Below, piece after piece: positions 26,985 through 35,000 of a DNA stretch of 35,000 bases. The DNA comes from Prorocentrum cordatum. Its lineage: Eukaryota > Sar > Dinophyceae > Prorocentrales > Prorocentraceae. The notes beneath the pieces were generated by a model. It ran no database searches and had not been told where the DNA came from. It worked only from the letters and a program-made list of their open reading frames with translations. Where the stretch lies: contig CAUYUJ010002076.1 of NCBI GenBank assembly GCA_963575745.1, positions 1 through 35,000 on the forward strand. The letters are read 5' to 3'. Each line of letters starts with the position of its first letter. The stretch's first letter is position 1. Made by a program: the position numbers and the translations under genes.

Positions 26985-27105
26985 GCGAGGCGCCGCCGCC
27001 CCCGCTGCCAGTCCAGTCAAGTTCCTCTCTCATCTCTTGTCGTTTCTCCTTTTCCTCTCCTGCCTTTCTCCCCCTCCCTTCTCCCCCCTTGACAGCTCTA
27101 CAAGG

Positions 27106-27790
27106 CTAGCGCGCACGGAGGTTCCACGCGCCAAACTCTCTGCGACGTTTCCACCGAACCTTCAGGAAAAGAAGCAAACGCTGTAACAAGCGGACATACA
27201 CTGTTTTTCCGTGGCATTGTTTCCCGATCCTCTTCACAACTCCCATGTAGGATTCCTCTGCGGCGTTCTGAAGGAATTTACACGGATTCAACTCTTCTTT
27301 GATTGTGCGGTCAACCACATGGCAAAAATAATGTTTGGGCCGTATTTTCCACATCATCACATTATGAGTAATGGCGTCATTTGCCAGCCATTGCCATGAC
27401 AACAAATTCAAATCTGATGCGTAATCAAATCGTCTGACCTCTGATTGATCCAGCCGCCAATCCGCCATATCTAAAATGAATTGGATCTCTCCGAAAGCCC
27501 ATGCGTTGGCGCGTCGGATTCGAGATGCCTCTGCGTCAACTGGTTCGAATTCAAACGACATGTGGGCAACGAAGCGCATGATAGTAGTAACGGCAGAAGC
27601 TTTGAATTGGGACGACAATTCTGGATACTCCACCTTCCCGTCGGGGACGCCGATGGAAGCGAGGGTAAAGCTGCTGCCCCACGGTTTAGACAAACCACGA
27701 TCGGCGCAGAAGTTCTCGAGCTTCCTCCACAAGCACCGCAGAGCCATCTCCCGGTCGACCAATGCCTTCCGCGACGCGCGCCTCCTCCTC
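27106..27790 (-). CDS. Exon 3 (terminal) of the transposon-derived-family gene
   Basis: Coding from about 27790, just after a GAG/GAT tract, to the TAG stop at 27106-27108. It contains REMALRCLWRKLENFCADRG, the FKASAVTTIMRFVAHMS helix, IRPKHYFCHVVDRTIKEELN and EESYMGVVKRIGKQCHGKT, followed by a basic end (LFLKVRWKRRR). An acceptor of form GCGGAAG before GCATTGG is possible. The C-terminal part is the best conserved in the family. Confidence 0.65.
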
Positions 27791-29464
27791 CTCATCCTCC
27801 TCGCTCTCCTCATCATCATCATCCGCCCCCTCATCCCCCTAGCCTTTTTTCACCGCTCTCCTCCCAAACGCTTTCTCCCCATCCGCATTCGCTTCGGCAT
27901 GTCGCCTCTGACCGGTGGCGCCCCAAAATCCGTTTCCACCTCCTCCCTCCTCCTCCTCCTCCTCCTCCGCCTCCTCCGCCTCCTCTCCCTCTCCTCCACG
28001 CCCCCCTCCCCCTCCTCATCGCCAAGCTTCTCAAGCGCGGCCCGGCCGTCCGACAAGTTGCGCGTTCGAAGGGGCAGCATCCGACCTCGATGATCTTCGC
28101 TGGAAGGCCCGAGCTAGATCGAAGCGAAACACCAGACATAGGGCGGGATCGGACCCTGATCAGGTCGATATCGGGCCGCTTGAGATCGGTGATCAGGCGA
28201 GCTTGCACGGGCCAAAGAAAAGGAATCGGATCGTCGAATCGGGAGCAACCCTGGCAAGCCTCTGGAAATAATGCCTGCCCGACCCACGTCCAGATGTGGT
28301 TCGCGCAGTGGTCCCGCAGAATCCCCAGAGGCGCCACGTGCATCCAATCCCAGTAAGACATATCATGACAGTGGCCCCTAATCTGGAACGCTGGGCTGCG
28401 TTCGCTCACGCCCCAGAACCGCTCAAACGCATCATTCGATAATTTCGTTGCCCTCCACGGTGCATCTTTCCTGAAGTTCCCGTAACACAGTGATAAGCCC
28501 GATGTCTTCGACGGCTTACAGGCGAAACACGACATGCATATCCAAGTACATTGCCGGCGATGCTTCTCACCGTGAACTTCCATTTTCGCTTTGGTATCGT
28601 GCTTGATGCCAGTATAACATGCAGTGTAGCCGCCAGCCATTACTTGTTTCATGATTTTATACCTGATGGCGTCTTTCTGAGACTGCCGAAGGTCTTCGCC
28701 ATAATAGCCGCGAGAAGGACCGACGCCTAATTCACACAAACGTATGCTCCAAGCAAAGAGCGACAACACTTCGCGAATGACTCGCGCCTTGATGTTCGAC
28801 ACGGACATGTGCACGGCTCTCACGGCACACAACGGGAACACAGTATCACAAGGCATCCCGACGGCAAGGGGAGAACGAAACGTGAACAAGTACGCTTGCC
28901 CAAGGTGGGCCCCGAGCAAATGAAATTTACCTTTTTTTCAACTTTCCCTTTCCTCGAGCCATCAGTTCCCAGGTTCTCCCTGAGAGGACCCCCTCGCCGC
29001 CCCTCCCACGTTCGTTCGGCGCGCGCGACAGCGTTTGCATAGAATTCACTGTTCCTGTACACCTCCGCGCCGTCGACGAAAAGCATGATTGTGTCTAGTT
29101 CACCTGGAGTACGCCCATCCAAAGCTGGATGTCGTGAACCCCAAGTTGTTTTCTCCAGCGCCCATTTCCAGTACTTCACAAGTTCCTCGGGCCCTCGAGG
29201 CCCCATGGTTGAAACTTGAAACTGTTGCGCCCCAGCTAACGACAGGGCGTGCAGAACTTCGTGTGGCAATAAGCACGGCACATCTACAGTCTCTGTGACT
29301 TCATCGTTCCCCAGCAGGAGATCCAATTTCAAATAATATGGGTCGAGTTGAAAGCCCAGGGGACCCCGCGCCCACAAGTGGAGATCGCGCTCGATGTTCT
29401 GCGGCTGTGACCCACCACAACCGAGCGACGCGAAATCGACGATGGATCTGTGAGCAAATCCATC
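27106..29464 (-). CDS. Spliced gene of a multicopy, probably transposon-derived dinoflagellate family (whole span)
   Basis: Three visible exons on the minus strand: 29464-29050, 28894-~28030 and ~27790-27106. The order of conserved blocks is: an ERDLHLW start; YYLKLDLLL and LLPHEVLHAL; the DGAEVYRN block; a Cys cluster (CTWICMSCFAC); DAPWRATKL; SYWDWMHVAPLGIL (Asp/His); a long helical part; IRPKHYFCHVVD; and EESYMGVVKRIGKQCHGKT. I recognise this order from a large family of uncharacterised dinoflagellate proteins. The DxxH and PKH blocks recall the order seen in CACTA/TNP2-like transposases, but homology is not shown. The 5' end is unclear because CTC/GAG repeat adjoins 29520. Likely function: transposase-derived or domesticated; unproven. 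Confidence 0.6.
28030..28894 (-). CDS. Exon 2 of the transposon-derived-family gene
   Basis: It starts after GGCAAG (AG at 28896-28895) with YLFTFRSPLAVGMPCDTVFP, in phase with exon 1 across a 155-bp intron. It carries MSVSNIKARVIREVLSLFAW, the Cys cluster CTWICMSCFAC and HDMSYWDWMHVAPLGILRDH. It ends somewhere before the GAG/CTC tract at about 27940-28020; the donor could not be fixed, and a further intron within 28030-28250 cannot be excluded. Confidence 0.6.
29050..29464 (-). CDS. Exon 1 of the transposon-derived-family gene
   Basis: An acceptor CCCATTCAG precedes the exon start at 29464 (phase 0: DGFAHRSIVDFASLG). Coding continues through NIERDLHLWARGP and IMLFVDGAEVYRN to 29050. A GTGAAT donor follows at 29049. 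The exon ends after one base of a codon (A), which with the CG of exon 2 gives Thr, so the join is in phase. Whether 29464 is the first exon is unknown. Confidence 0.6.
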
Positions 29465-29519
29465 CTGAATGGGCGTCACAATGTTTTGCAGGATTGGTAA
29501 GGGGCCGTTCCGATAGGTG

Positions 29520-29720
29520 ACGCCTCCTCCTCCTCCGCCCCCCTCTTCCTCCCCCCCCCCCCTCCCCCTCCCCATCCCCATGCCCCTCGTGTTCCCCCTC
29601 CTCCCCTCCCTCTCTTCCTCCTTCCCCTCCTCCTCCTTCTCCTCTTCCTTCCCATCCTCGAACCTCCCCCTCCCCCCCCTCCCCCCCCCTCCTTGCGCCG
29701 CGTGCAGCCGCGGGGGGAAG
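29520..29720. repeat. CTC/TCC tract with C-runs
   Basis: Plus-strand pyrimidine-rich triplets and C-runs next to the 5' side of the minus-strand gene. It may be intron or upstream region of that gene. Confidence 0.85.
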
Positions 29721-29906
29721 GGGGGGGGGCCGTGCTGGGAGGGGCCCTCACTCCGCTCTCATGCCTCACGAAGGGGGAGGGGTCGGCGCCTTTGGATTTC
29801 GCACTGTTCTGCAGCGAGCCGCAGCCCCCCCACCCCCCCCGCGCGCGTTCCCCCCTCCCCCGATTTGAATTGCACAACGACAGAAAAAGGCAGGAAGGCG
29901 CGGGCG

Positions 29907-30069
29907 CGGGCAGGAATTGCTGCATAACGCGCTGCAGTGGTGGCTGGATTACAAGGGCGGTCATTCCGATTCCGAGAGCGCCCAGGAAGTTCACGTCCAG
30001 CAACGACGGGGCAAGTGAACGTGACCCAAGAACCAAGGGCGCAGCGCGTTATGCAACAATCCACGCCCG
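29907..30069. repeat. Imperfect palindrome 3 with 19/20 terminal match
   Basis: ATTGCTGCATAACGCGCTGC at 29916-29935 and GCAGCGCGTTATGCAACAAT at 30041-30060 are reverse complements at 19 of 20 positions. Similarity extends about ten bases outward (CGGGC). GTTCAC and GTGAAC near the centre also pair. The element is about 145-163 bp, the size range of a MITE. No target duplication is evident. Confidence 0.8.
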
Positions 30070-30071
30070 AT

Positions 30072-30075
<4 letters not shown>

Positions 30076-30103
<28 letters not shown>
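30076..30103 (+). repeat. T28 homopolymer
   Basis: 28 consecutive T a few bases outside palindrome 3; on the minus strand an A28 run precedes the palindrome. An A-rich piece with CAAAAACAAAAAAACAAAA lies at about 30248-30276. Confidence 0.95.
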
Positions 30104-30369
30104 CTCTTCAGAAATCTGTCCTGCACCATGCATCTCGCGAGCCGCGCCTCCCCCTCTGGGCGCGCCTGTCCTTCGGGGCCCGCGCAGGGAATTTGAGGGG
30201 GTGAAGGAGGATAAAGAAGAATGAACGTGAGAGGGCGCGACATGGGAAAACAAAAAAACAAAAACAAAAAAACAAAAGCTAGAAAAGGAGAAAGATGTCC
30301 AGAGCCAATGCCGGTCAGCATCTCCTCCACGGTGAGAGAGTGCAGGCCGGAGGGCGCCATCGGCCGCCG

Positions 30370-30650
30370 TGGACTCCTCGCGGGCGCTTCCTCTTCCATC
30401 TCTCCCCTTTTTCTCCTCTTCCTCCTCGCCGTCCTCCTACTCCTCGCTTCCATTTCGCCCTCCGCCTTCTCCTCATCCTGTCCTTGTCCTCCTCCTCCAC
30501 CCCCCGTTCTCCCCGCTCCTCATTCTCTTCCTGGTATATTATTGCTCATCATTTTCCCATCGTCCGACTCCTTCTGCCCCCCCCCCCCCCCCTCCGCCAT
30601 CCATCTCACCTCATTCTCCTCCTCATCTTCCTCCTCCATCCCCTCGAGAG
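30370..30650. repeat. CTC/TCC triplet-rich stretch
   Basis: Degenerate TCC/CTC triplets and a C-run near 30577-30592; no gene. Confidence 0.8.
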
Positions 30651-30779
30651 TCTTAGCGATGCACCTGTTACCCTGGCAGTGCAATCAGCGGGTCCTCGAG
30701 CGGGTGCGACGTGCTGGTCCGCATTGAAGCAGGTCGGTAGCACCTTCACCCGCAGCAGGAGCACTGTTCTTTCTTGCAC

Positions 30780-30980
30780 ACACGGAGGAGGAGGAGGACG
30801 ACGACGACGAGGAGGAGGAGGAGGAAGAAGAGGACGAGGAGGAGGAGGCGGCGGCTGCAGCGGCCGAGGACGACGAAGAGGCGGAGGGACGAAAGTATAG
30901 GGAGGGGGAGGAGGGGGAAGAGGAGGAGGAGGAGGAGATGGAAGAGATGGAGGAGGAGGAGGAGGAGGAGGAGGAGGACC
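30780..30980. repeat. GAG-triplet tract
   Basis: (GAG/GGA/GAC)n over about 200 bases; long Ser, Leu and Glu frames on either strand are its translations. Confidence 0.9.
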
Positions 30981-31038
30981 GAGGGACTAAAGGCTGGACA
31001 CCCTGGGACTGCGTTGCAATCAAATCCACTGAGCAATC

Positions 31039-31070
31039 CAACCCATCCCATCCCATCCCATCCAATCCTT
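31039..31070 (+). repeat. CCATC pentamer repeat
   Basis: About five copies of CCATC, preceded by CCAAC and followed by CAATC. Confidence 0.8.
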
Positions 31071-31104
31071 TACCGCTCCCCCCATCCTTCGCTTCGCCGT
31101 CGCA

Positions 31105-31175
31105 GGAGGAGGGGGCGGGGGAGGTGGAGGGAGGAGGAGGAGGAGGAGGTGGAGGAGGAGGCGGAAGGGGGGGGT
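31105..31175. repeat. GGA-triplet tract
   Basis: (GGA/GAG)n with GGC interruptions. Confidence 0.85.
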
Positions 31176-31376
31176 TCAGTTCTTCTCGGTAGAGGGCGAG
31201 ATGAGATTCGGCCTTTGGCCCTGGTAAGATGCCCCACCCCCCCATCGCCCCCCTCCTCTTCCACCGCCCCCCCTCTTGTTGCGAGTTCGAGAGGCAGAGA
31301 GGGATGGATGAACGCGCCAGCTCGCTCGCACCCAGTCGGAACCTGCAGGCAGACAGCAACTAAGCGCCTGCAGATC

Positions 31377-31638
31377 TCTGGCAGCTGGCGTCTTCGATCG
31401 TTCGGGCCTTCGGGACTTAGCGCAAGAGCAAAAACAGTTTTCGGTCGCGGACCTGCAGTTTACAAATCTATCCTGGAAAAATCACATTGGATGTCGACGT
31501 CGTCACCGCTGCCATCTGGCAGCTGGCGTCTTCGATCGTTCGGGACTTCGGGACTTAGAGCAAAAACAGTTTTCGGTCGCGGACCTGCAGTTTACAAATC
31601 TATCCTGGGAAAGTCACATTGGCTGTCGACGTCCACTG
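31377..31638 (+). repeat. 138-bp tandem duplication
   Basis: Unit 1 (31377-31514) and unit 2 (from 31515) share TCTGGCAGCTGGCGTCTTCG, CAAAAACAGTTTTCGGTCGC and CAGTTTACAAATCTATCCTG with few substitutions and about a 10-bp deletion in unit 2 (the GCGCAAGAGC region). No coding sense was seen. Confidence 0.85.
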
Positions 31639-31659
31639 TTTTCGCTTCGGGGATCTTCT

Positions 31660-31855
31660 GACCCGGGTCAATGCAGACCCGGGTCAATCAGGCCTGCAAA
31701 ATCCTGCAAGCTCCTGCGCCCAAACCAGGGTCAATGCGAAGGATCCTGCAGGATCCTGCACCCAAACCCGGGTCAATGCGACCCTGGCGCTGCAGGATCC
31801 TGCAAGATCTGGCGCTCTGGCTGACCCCCGTCTGCGCTGACCCCCGTCTCGAGGC
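31660..31855 (+). repeat. GGGTCAATG / GGATCCTGCA minisatellite
   Basis: CCCGGGTCAATG or close variants occur four to five times, interleaved with CCTGCA/GGATCCTGCA words and ending in a CTGACCCCCGTCT pair. 31741-31756 (GGATCCTGCAGGATCC) is a perfect 16-bp palindrome. Confidence 0.8.
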
Positions 31856-32140
31856 TCCCGATCGCTGTCGGCGTTGCCCCGGGCCCGCTGCCGGGCGCTC
31901 GCCCCCTCCGCGATCACGAGCCCGCGCCATCGGCCTTGCGGGGGGAGGGGCGGGCGAGAGCAGGCATCAGAAGGGATAACATAGAAGGAGGAGCGACAGC
32001 ATCGGCAGGAACATGCCAGAATCTAAAGAAGGAGGGGGAGGAAGGAGGAGGATGAAAAAATAGAAGAGGAGGAGTCAGTTGCCAATTTGGTTCAAGCTGG
32101 CTCAAACTGCATCCGAAACATCTAAATAGGCAGTTGGCAG

Positions 32141-32962
32141 TTATCGTGAGGACGAAGAGAGAAGAAAGGCGTGTCCAGCCTTGCCGGCATCGCCATCCTC
32201 GATCACCTTCTTCTTGTCGGCCTCGGCTTTGGCTGCGGCCTTCCTCTTCGAGTTGATCTTCTTCACGAGGCTGTTCCCGGCCTCGTACCTGGTGTCGAAC
32301 CAAGCCGTCCACTCGACGAATTTCGCCTGGACCTTGACGAACGCCTCCTGCTGGTATGTCTCAGGGCTGAGACCCACAAGCTTCTCGCCAATCTTCCACA
32401 GCTCCTTGACCCTCTTGGCGTGCTGCGTCATCTGTTTCTCGATATCCGTGGAGAGCTGATGGGCGTTCAGCTCAGTCGAGAGCCGCTCTGCCCTGGACAC
32501 TTGATTGAGCATGTCGCTGAGCATGGTAGTGGCCATCGCATAGTCGGCTGGATCTAACGTGTAGGAGGTCTTTGCAGTCCCCTGGGCCTTTCCCTTCGGG
32601 TTCTTGGGATCCTTCGTCGGCTTGCCAGCAGGCGCGGGGACGAGCCCGAAGAATTTCTCACCGCCTTCTTGCCCAGCGAGCGCCATCGCCCCCCCGAAGA
32701 GACCGTCACTGCTGAGCAGCGCTTTCGCGCTATCCTGGTCAAGATCCTGCACCCCTTCCATGGACATCTCGATTTCCTGCTCTGACGACTTAATGTTAGC
32801 CAGGCGAGTGCGGATCAAGTAGCGCCGCTCATTCGTGTCGTTCGGAAACTCAGCATCCAACTGATATTGCCCTGATCCATCCCTCTGCTTCTTAAGCTCA
32901 TCGACCTTCTCCGGGCTGTAGAAAGCGAGCATCTGCTTCGGCTTGAGCCACTCCCAAAAAGC
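32141..32962 (-). CDS. Exon D (terminal) of the uncharacterised gene
   Basis: Acceptor CACATTGCAG, then AFWEWLKPKQMLAFYSPEKV, AEFPNDTNERRYLIRTRLAN, a DQDSAKALLSSDGLFGG region, a Lys/Pro linker (PTKDPKNPKGKAQG), then long helices (MLNQVSRAERLSTELNAHQL and KRVKELWKIGEKLVGLSPET). A Lys/Ala-rich tail (KKINSKRKAAAKAEADKKK) precedes TAA at 32141. A GC donor (GGCAAG/GCTGGA) near 32180 could remove the last residues (HAFLLSSSSR), so the true end may differ. Confidence 0.75.
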   Translation of the reverse strand, partial: AFWEWLKPKQMLAFYSPEKVDELKKQRDGSGQYQLDAEFPNDTNERRYLIRTRLANIKSSEQEIEMSMEGVQDLDQDSAKALLSSDGLFGGAMALAGQEGGEKFFGLVPAPAGKPTKDPKNPKGKAQGTAKTSYTLDPADYAMATTMLSDMLNQVSRAERLSTELNAHQLSTDIEKQMTQHAKRVKELWKIGEKLVGLSPETYQQEAFVKVQAKFVEWTAWFDTRYEAGNSLVKKINSKRKAAAKAEADKKKVIEDGDAGKAGHAFLLSSSSR

Positions 32963-34968
32963 CTGCAATGTGGAATTCCATCAGCACGCATACCATACCG
33001 AGCCCATCCAATCGAGGACGTCCACTAGACAGTGGCGGGGCACATGGATGCCAACGAGGGCGTTGGCACCCAACCTCCCACTACCGATCAGTGGACGCCC
33101 TGCTGGTTGGACTCACATGGATCCAGGACTGACGCAATTGCAGCCTCGCCCCTGTCGCGCGCAGTGATCTTCAACTGGATCTTCTGAGTGAGTTTCGTCG
33201 GGTCCTTGTTGCACTCCAGCCAGAGATTGAAGGCTTGGAATTTGCCCTGCTTGGTGGCCGCCTCGTCCTTGATGTTCTGCGGATAGGTGGTGGTGTTCTT
33301 GAGCTGCCTGACAGAGGCACAACGAAAACGAAAGGCTAGGAATGACTAGCCATCGGTCGTTGAAAGTAGGTATTTCGGGATTCCCAGATTCCAATCTACT
33401 TTCGGCGCCTTCAAGAGTCGAGTGGTTTTCCCTTTTCCTTCCCCCTCTGGAGGCGGGCAGAAACCCAATCTATTTCCAACGCCTTCCTACTTCATATTTC
33501 TACCTACTTCTTCCGACCGATGGGTATAGGATCAGGCGGCGAGGAGCGAGAGGCGAGAGATAGATGGAAGAGGGAAGGAACATGAAGAATAGCCTTGTGA
33601 ACACAGCCCACTCGGCCGGCGCGGTCACCGAGTTGTGGCGCACGCGGACAACGGGCATATCGTGGGCAGGCCCCGCCGCCTCAGGCATGGCCGCCGCCGC
33701 AGCAGACATGCTCGGCGCCGCCGCTGCTGGCGCCGCCTCCGCCGCAGCAGGCATGATGGGCGCCGCCGCTGCTGGCGCCTGGTGCAGCGGCTGCGCCGTT
33801 GGCAACGGCGCGGCCGGCGGCTGCGGCGGCGGCGGCTTCGCCGCGGGCGGCTCCGCAGAGGCTGCCAGCGCAGCTGGAGTCGGCATTGCAGCCTTCGGCG
33901 CCACCATCTCTGGGGCCACTGCAGCGGCCTTGGCAATCGTGGCCTTCGGCGCTGGCACAGCGGCAACGGCCCCCACAGCCTTGCCCCCGAACAACTCAGC
34001 TTGCAGCCCGCCCATAGAGAACTCCTCAGGCGCACCCGCCGTCACGCGATCGCCAAGGTTGTAGTCCAACCCGATGTCCAAGACTGATGCCAACTGCGTG
34101 TCGGCCCCTGGGAGCGTATCTTTAGCACCGTCTACATCATCATCGAGCGTGCGGATCTGCGCCTCGATCCCCGGCAGGGGATCACCCGTCGGCGTCGGCG
34201 CGATCGAGTCGGCGGCCATAGCATCCAGCGCACCATTGAAGGCATGAAGCGAGTCTACAGGTGCAGCATGCGGATCCATCTCCTGATCACCATCTCCCTC
34301 CAAGATCTTCACGATGAAAGCGTCGATTAAATCTTGGGCGCCTCCATCCTCAAGCACTGCCAAGTTGTCCTTAATGATGGACAGGTCACCACCGTGCTTC
34401 TGGATGAATTCGTCATCATATGGTAGCTCCGCCTCCTTCAGCTGATCGCGCATCTGTTGCATCAGCATGTCCCCGCGGCGAGATAGCTCAATCCCCTGCA
34501 AGAAACACCACAAGGTTTGCCCATCCTGTCGCACGTGTGCACACGCCTATGGCGCGCATACATGCGCAGAGAGGTGGGCAATCATTGGGGCGAGGTATCC
34601 TCTTGATCTTCAGCTGAAGGTTCATCGTCGTCAGGGAACTGCTCCGCCTTCACCCAGTACTGGCGCTTCTTCATCGGATCTGGTGGGTTCGAAGGGTCGT
34701 CACGACAGTGCCCAGCCTTGACCTTGCCGCGCAGGAACATCGTCAGCCTCGCGCCTGACATATGCTTCGACATCTGCGACTCGTTCTTCCAGGTCATCTG
34801 AGACACCGACGTCGTGTCCGACGTTATTCTCGAGACCGATGGACTCAAGGCCGCGCAGACGGATGGCGAGCGCCCGACCCCTGCTGGCGATGCCACAGGC
34901 GGCGCATTGGCAGCCCCCTCCTCGATGGGAAACAAACAAAAGCGATCGGTGAGGACATTCCTCATCAT
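32141..34968 (-). CDS. Spliced gene, uncharacterised dinoflagellate-type protein (whole visible span)
   Basis: Four visible exons on the minus strand: 34968-34600, 34495-33594, 33307-~33124 and 32962-32141, ending at a TAA. The joins fixed by sequence keep phase: AGAG/GATACC to TTGCAG/GGG (phase 0, GA donor, 104-bp intron) and AAG/GCTATT to GTCAG/G (phase 2, GC donor, 286-bp intron). The product has an N-terminal basic/Trp part, a long Ala/Pro linker, a Lys- and Trp-containing folded part, and a helical Lys-rich C-terminus. It resembles, from memory, a large uncharacterised family in dinoflagellates. No enzymatic motif was found. The gene may begin outside the window. Confidence 0.65.
33124..33307 (-). 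CDS. Exon C of the uncharacterised gene
   Basis: Acceptor CTCTGTCAG, then G completing Arg, then QLKNTTTYPQNIKDEAATKQ, GKFQAFNLWLECNKDPTKLT and KIQLKITARDRGEAAIAS. The end is ambiguous: exon D must join in phase 0, which allows donors after TCA (GTCCTG) or CTG (GATCCA). A textbook GTGAGT lies at 33116 but would join in the wrong phase. Confidence 0.65.
33594..34495 (-). CDS. Exon B of the uncharacterised gene
   Basis: It starts GIELSRRGDMLMQQMRDQLK after TTGCAG. An acidic region follows (VKILEGDGDQEMDPHAAPVD), then a ~110-residue Ala/Pro linker with KPPPPQPPAAPLP and repeated PAAAEAAPAAAAP. It ends PVVRVRHNSVTAPAEWAVFT plus two bases of a codon. The donor AAG/GCTATT is of GC type. The linker is encoded by GCC/GCG repeats and is likely disordered. 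Confidence 0.7.
34600..34968 (-). CDS. Exon A of the uncharacterised gene (5' side uncertain)
   Basis: The convincing coding part is MTWKNESQMSKHMSGARLTM, then FLRGKVKAGHCRDD, then MKKRQYWVKAEQFPDD to DQE at 34600. An acceptor-like GTGTCTCAG stands just before the ATG of MTWKN, so the part upstream (to 34968) may be intron or earlier exon. The donor is GATACC. Confidence 0.55.
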
Positions 34969-34980
34969 GATCCTTCATAC

Positions 34981-35000
34981 TCTCCTCCTCCTCCTCCTCC
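34981..35000 (+). repeat. CTC-triplet run at the window edge
   Basis: (TCC)n running off the end of the window. Confidence 0.85.

Noticed and set aside
33564-34064. Plus-strand Ala/Gly-rich frame opposite exon B
   Set aside because: Shadow of the Ala/Pro linker of the minus-strand gene, whose exon joins keep phase.
1-35000. Spliced-leader relic (dinoflagellate 22-nt leader) as a mark of retroposed mRNA
   Set aside because: Scanned by eye for the TTTTGGCTCAAG end of the leader; only partial look-alikes (TTTTGGCAG near 11000, TTTTGGCCCG near 18753) were found.

Overview
The window looks like nuclear DNA of a dinoflagellate. It is GC-rich and dominated by decayed retroelements, minisatellites and long CTC/GAG tracts. 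The two spliced host-type genes on the minus strand have introns that join in phase only if GA or GC donors are allowed beside GT, a known dinoflagellate trait. Several reading frames match dinoflagellate protein and retroelement families that I recognise by pattern only; no search was run, and I cannot name the species. No rRNA, tRNA, CRISPR array or spliced-leader relic was seen.

Layout. (1) 1-7690: a tandem array with a unit of about 1.0-1.1 kb, built from short C/A-rich 'GGCCCCAAGA'-type repeats plus two better conserved boxes (A and B). It is interrupted at about 3303-6670 by a minus-strand, frameshifted and 3'-truncated reverse-transcriptase retroelement. (2) 7780-8174: a CT / TTCTC microsatellite ending in TTTCTAG. 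(3) 8175-23264: a very long plus-strand LINE-like region. It holds ORF1 (857 codons, C-terminal coiled coil), a decayed Tyr-rich stretch, a membrane-segment ORF, an ORF with a PARP/ART-like HGT motif, a Cys-rich and low-complexity ORF, and a classical ORF2 (EEP endonuclease, reverse transcriptase, CCHC knuckle, RNase H) that stops inside the RNase H domain. Successive frames overlap and step by -1 each time. A 16-nt motif (GGCGGCTTCAGCCCCG) recurs through this block.

(4) 23265-27105: gene-free DNA with triplet tracts, short direct repeats and two long imperfect palindromes. (5) 27106-29464, minus strand: a spliced gene of a multicopy, probably transposon-derived dinoflagellate family, with at least three exons. 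(6) 29465-32140: low-complexity DNA with a third palindrome beside a T28 run, a 138-bp tandem duplication and a GGGTCAATG/GGATCCTGCA minisatellite. (7) 32141-34968, minus strand: a spliced gene of unknown function with four visible exons, probably continuing beyond the right edge.

How it fits together: the LINE-like proteins would form a self-mobilising unit (ORF1 RNA binding; ORF2 nicking and target-primed reverse transcription), but this copy lacks its 3' end and is probably immobile. Acceptor-like polypyrimidine-AG sites lie before ORF1, the middle block and ORF2, which suggests that SL trans-splicing could separate the ORFs. That is inference.
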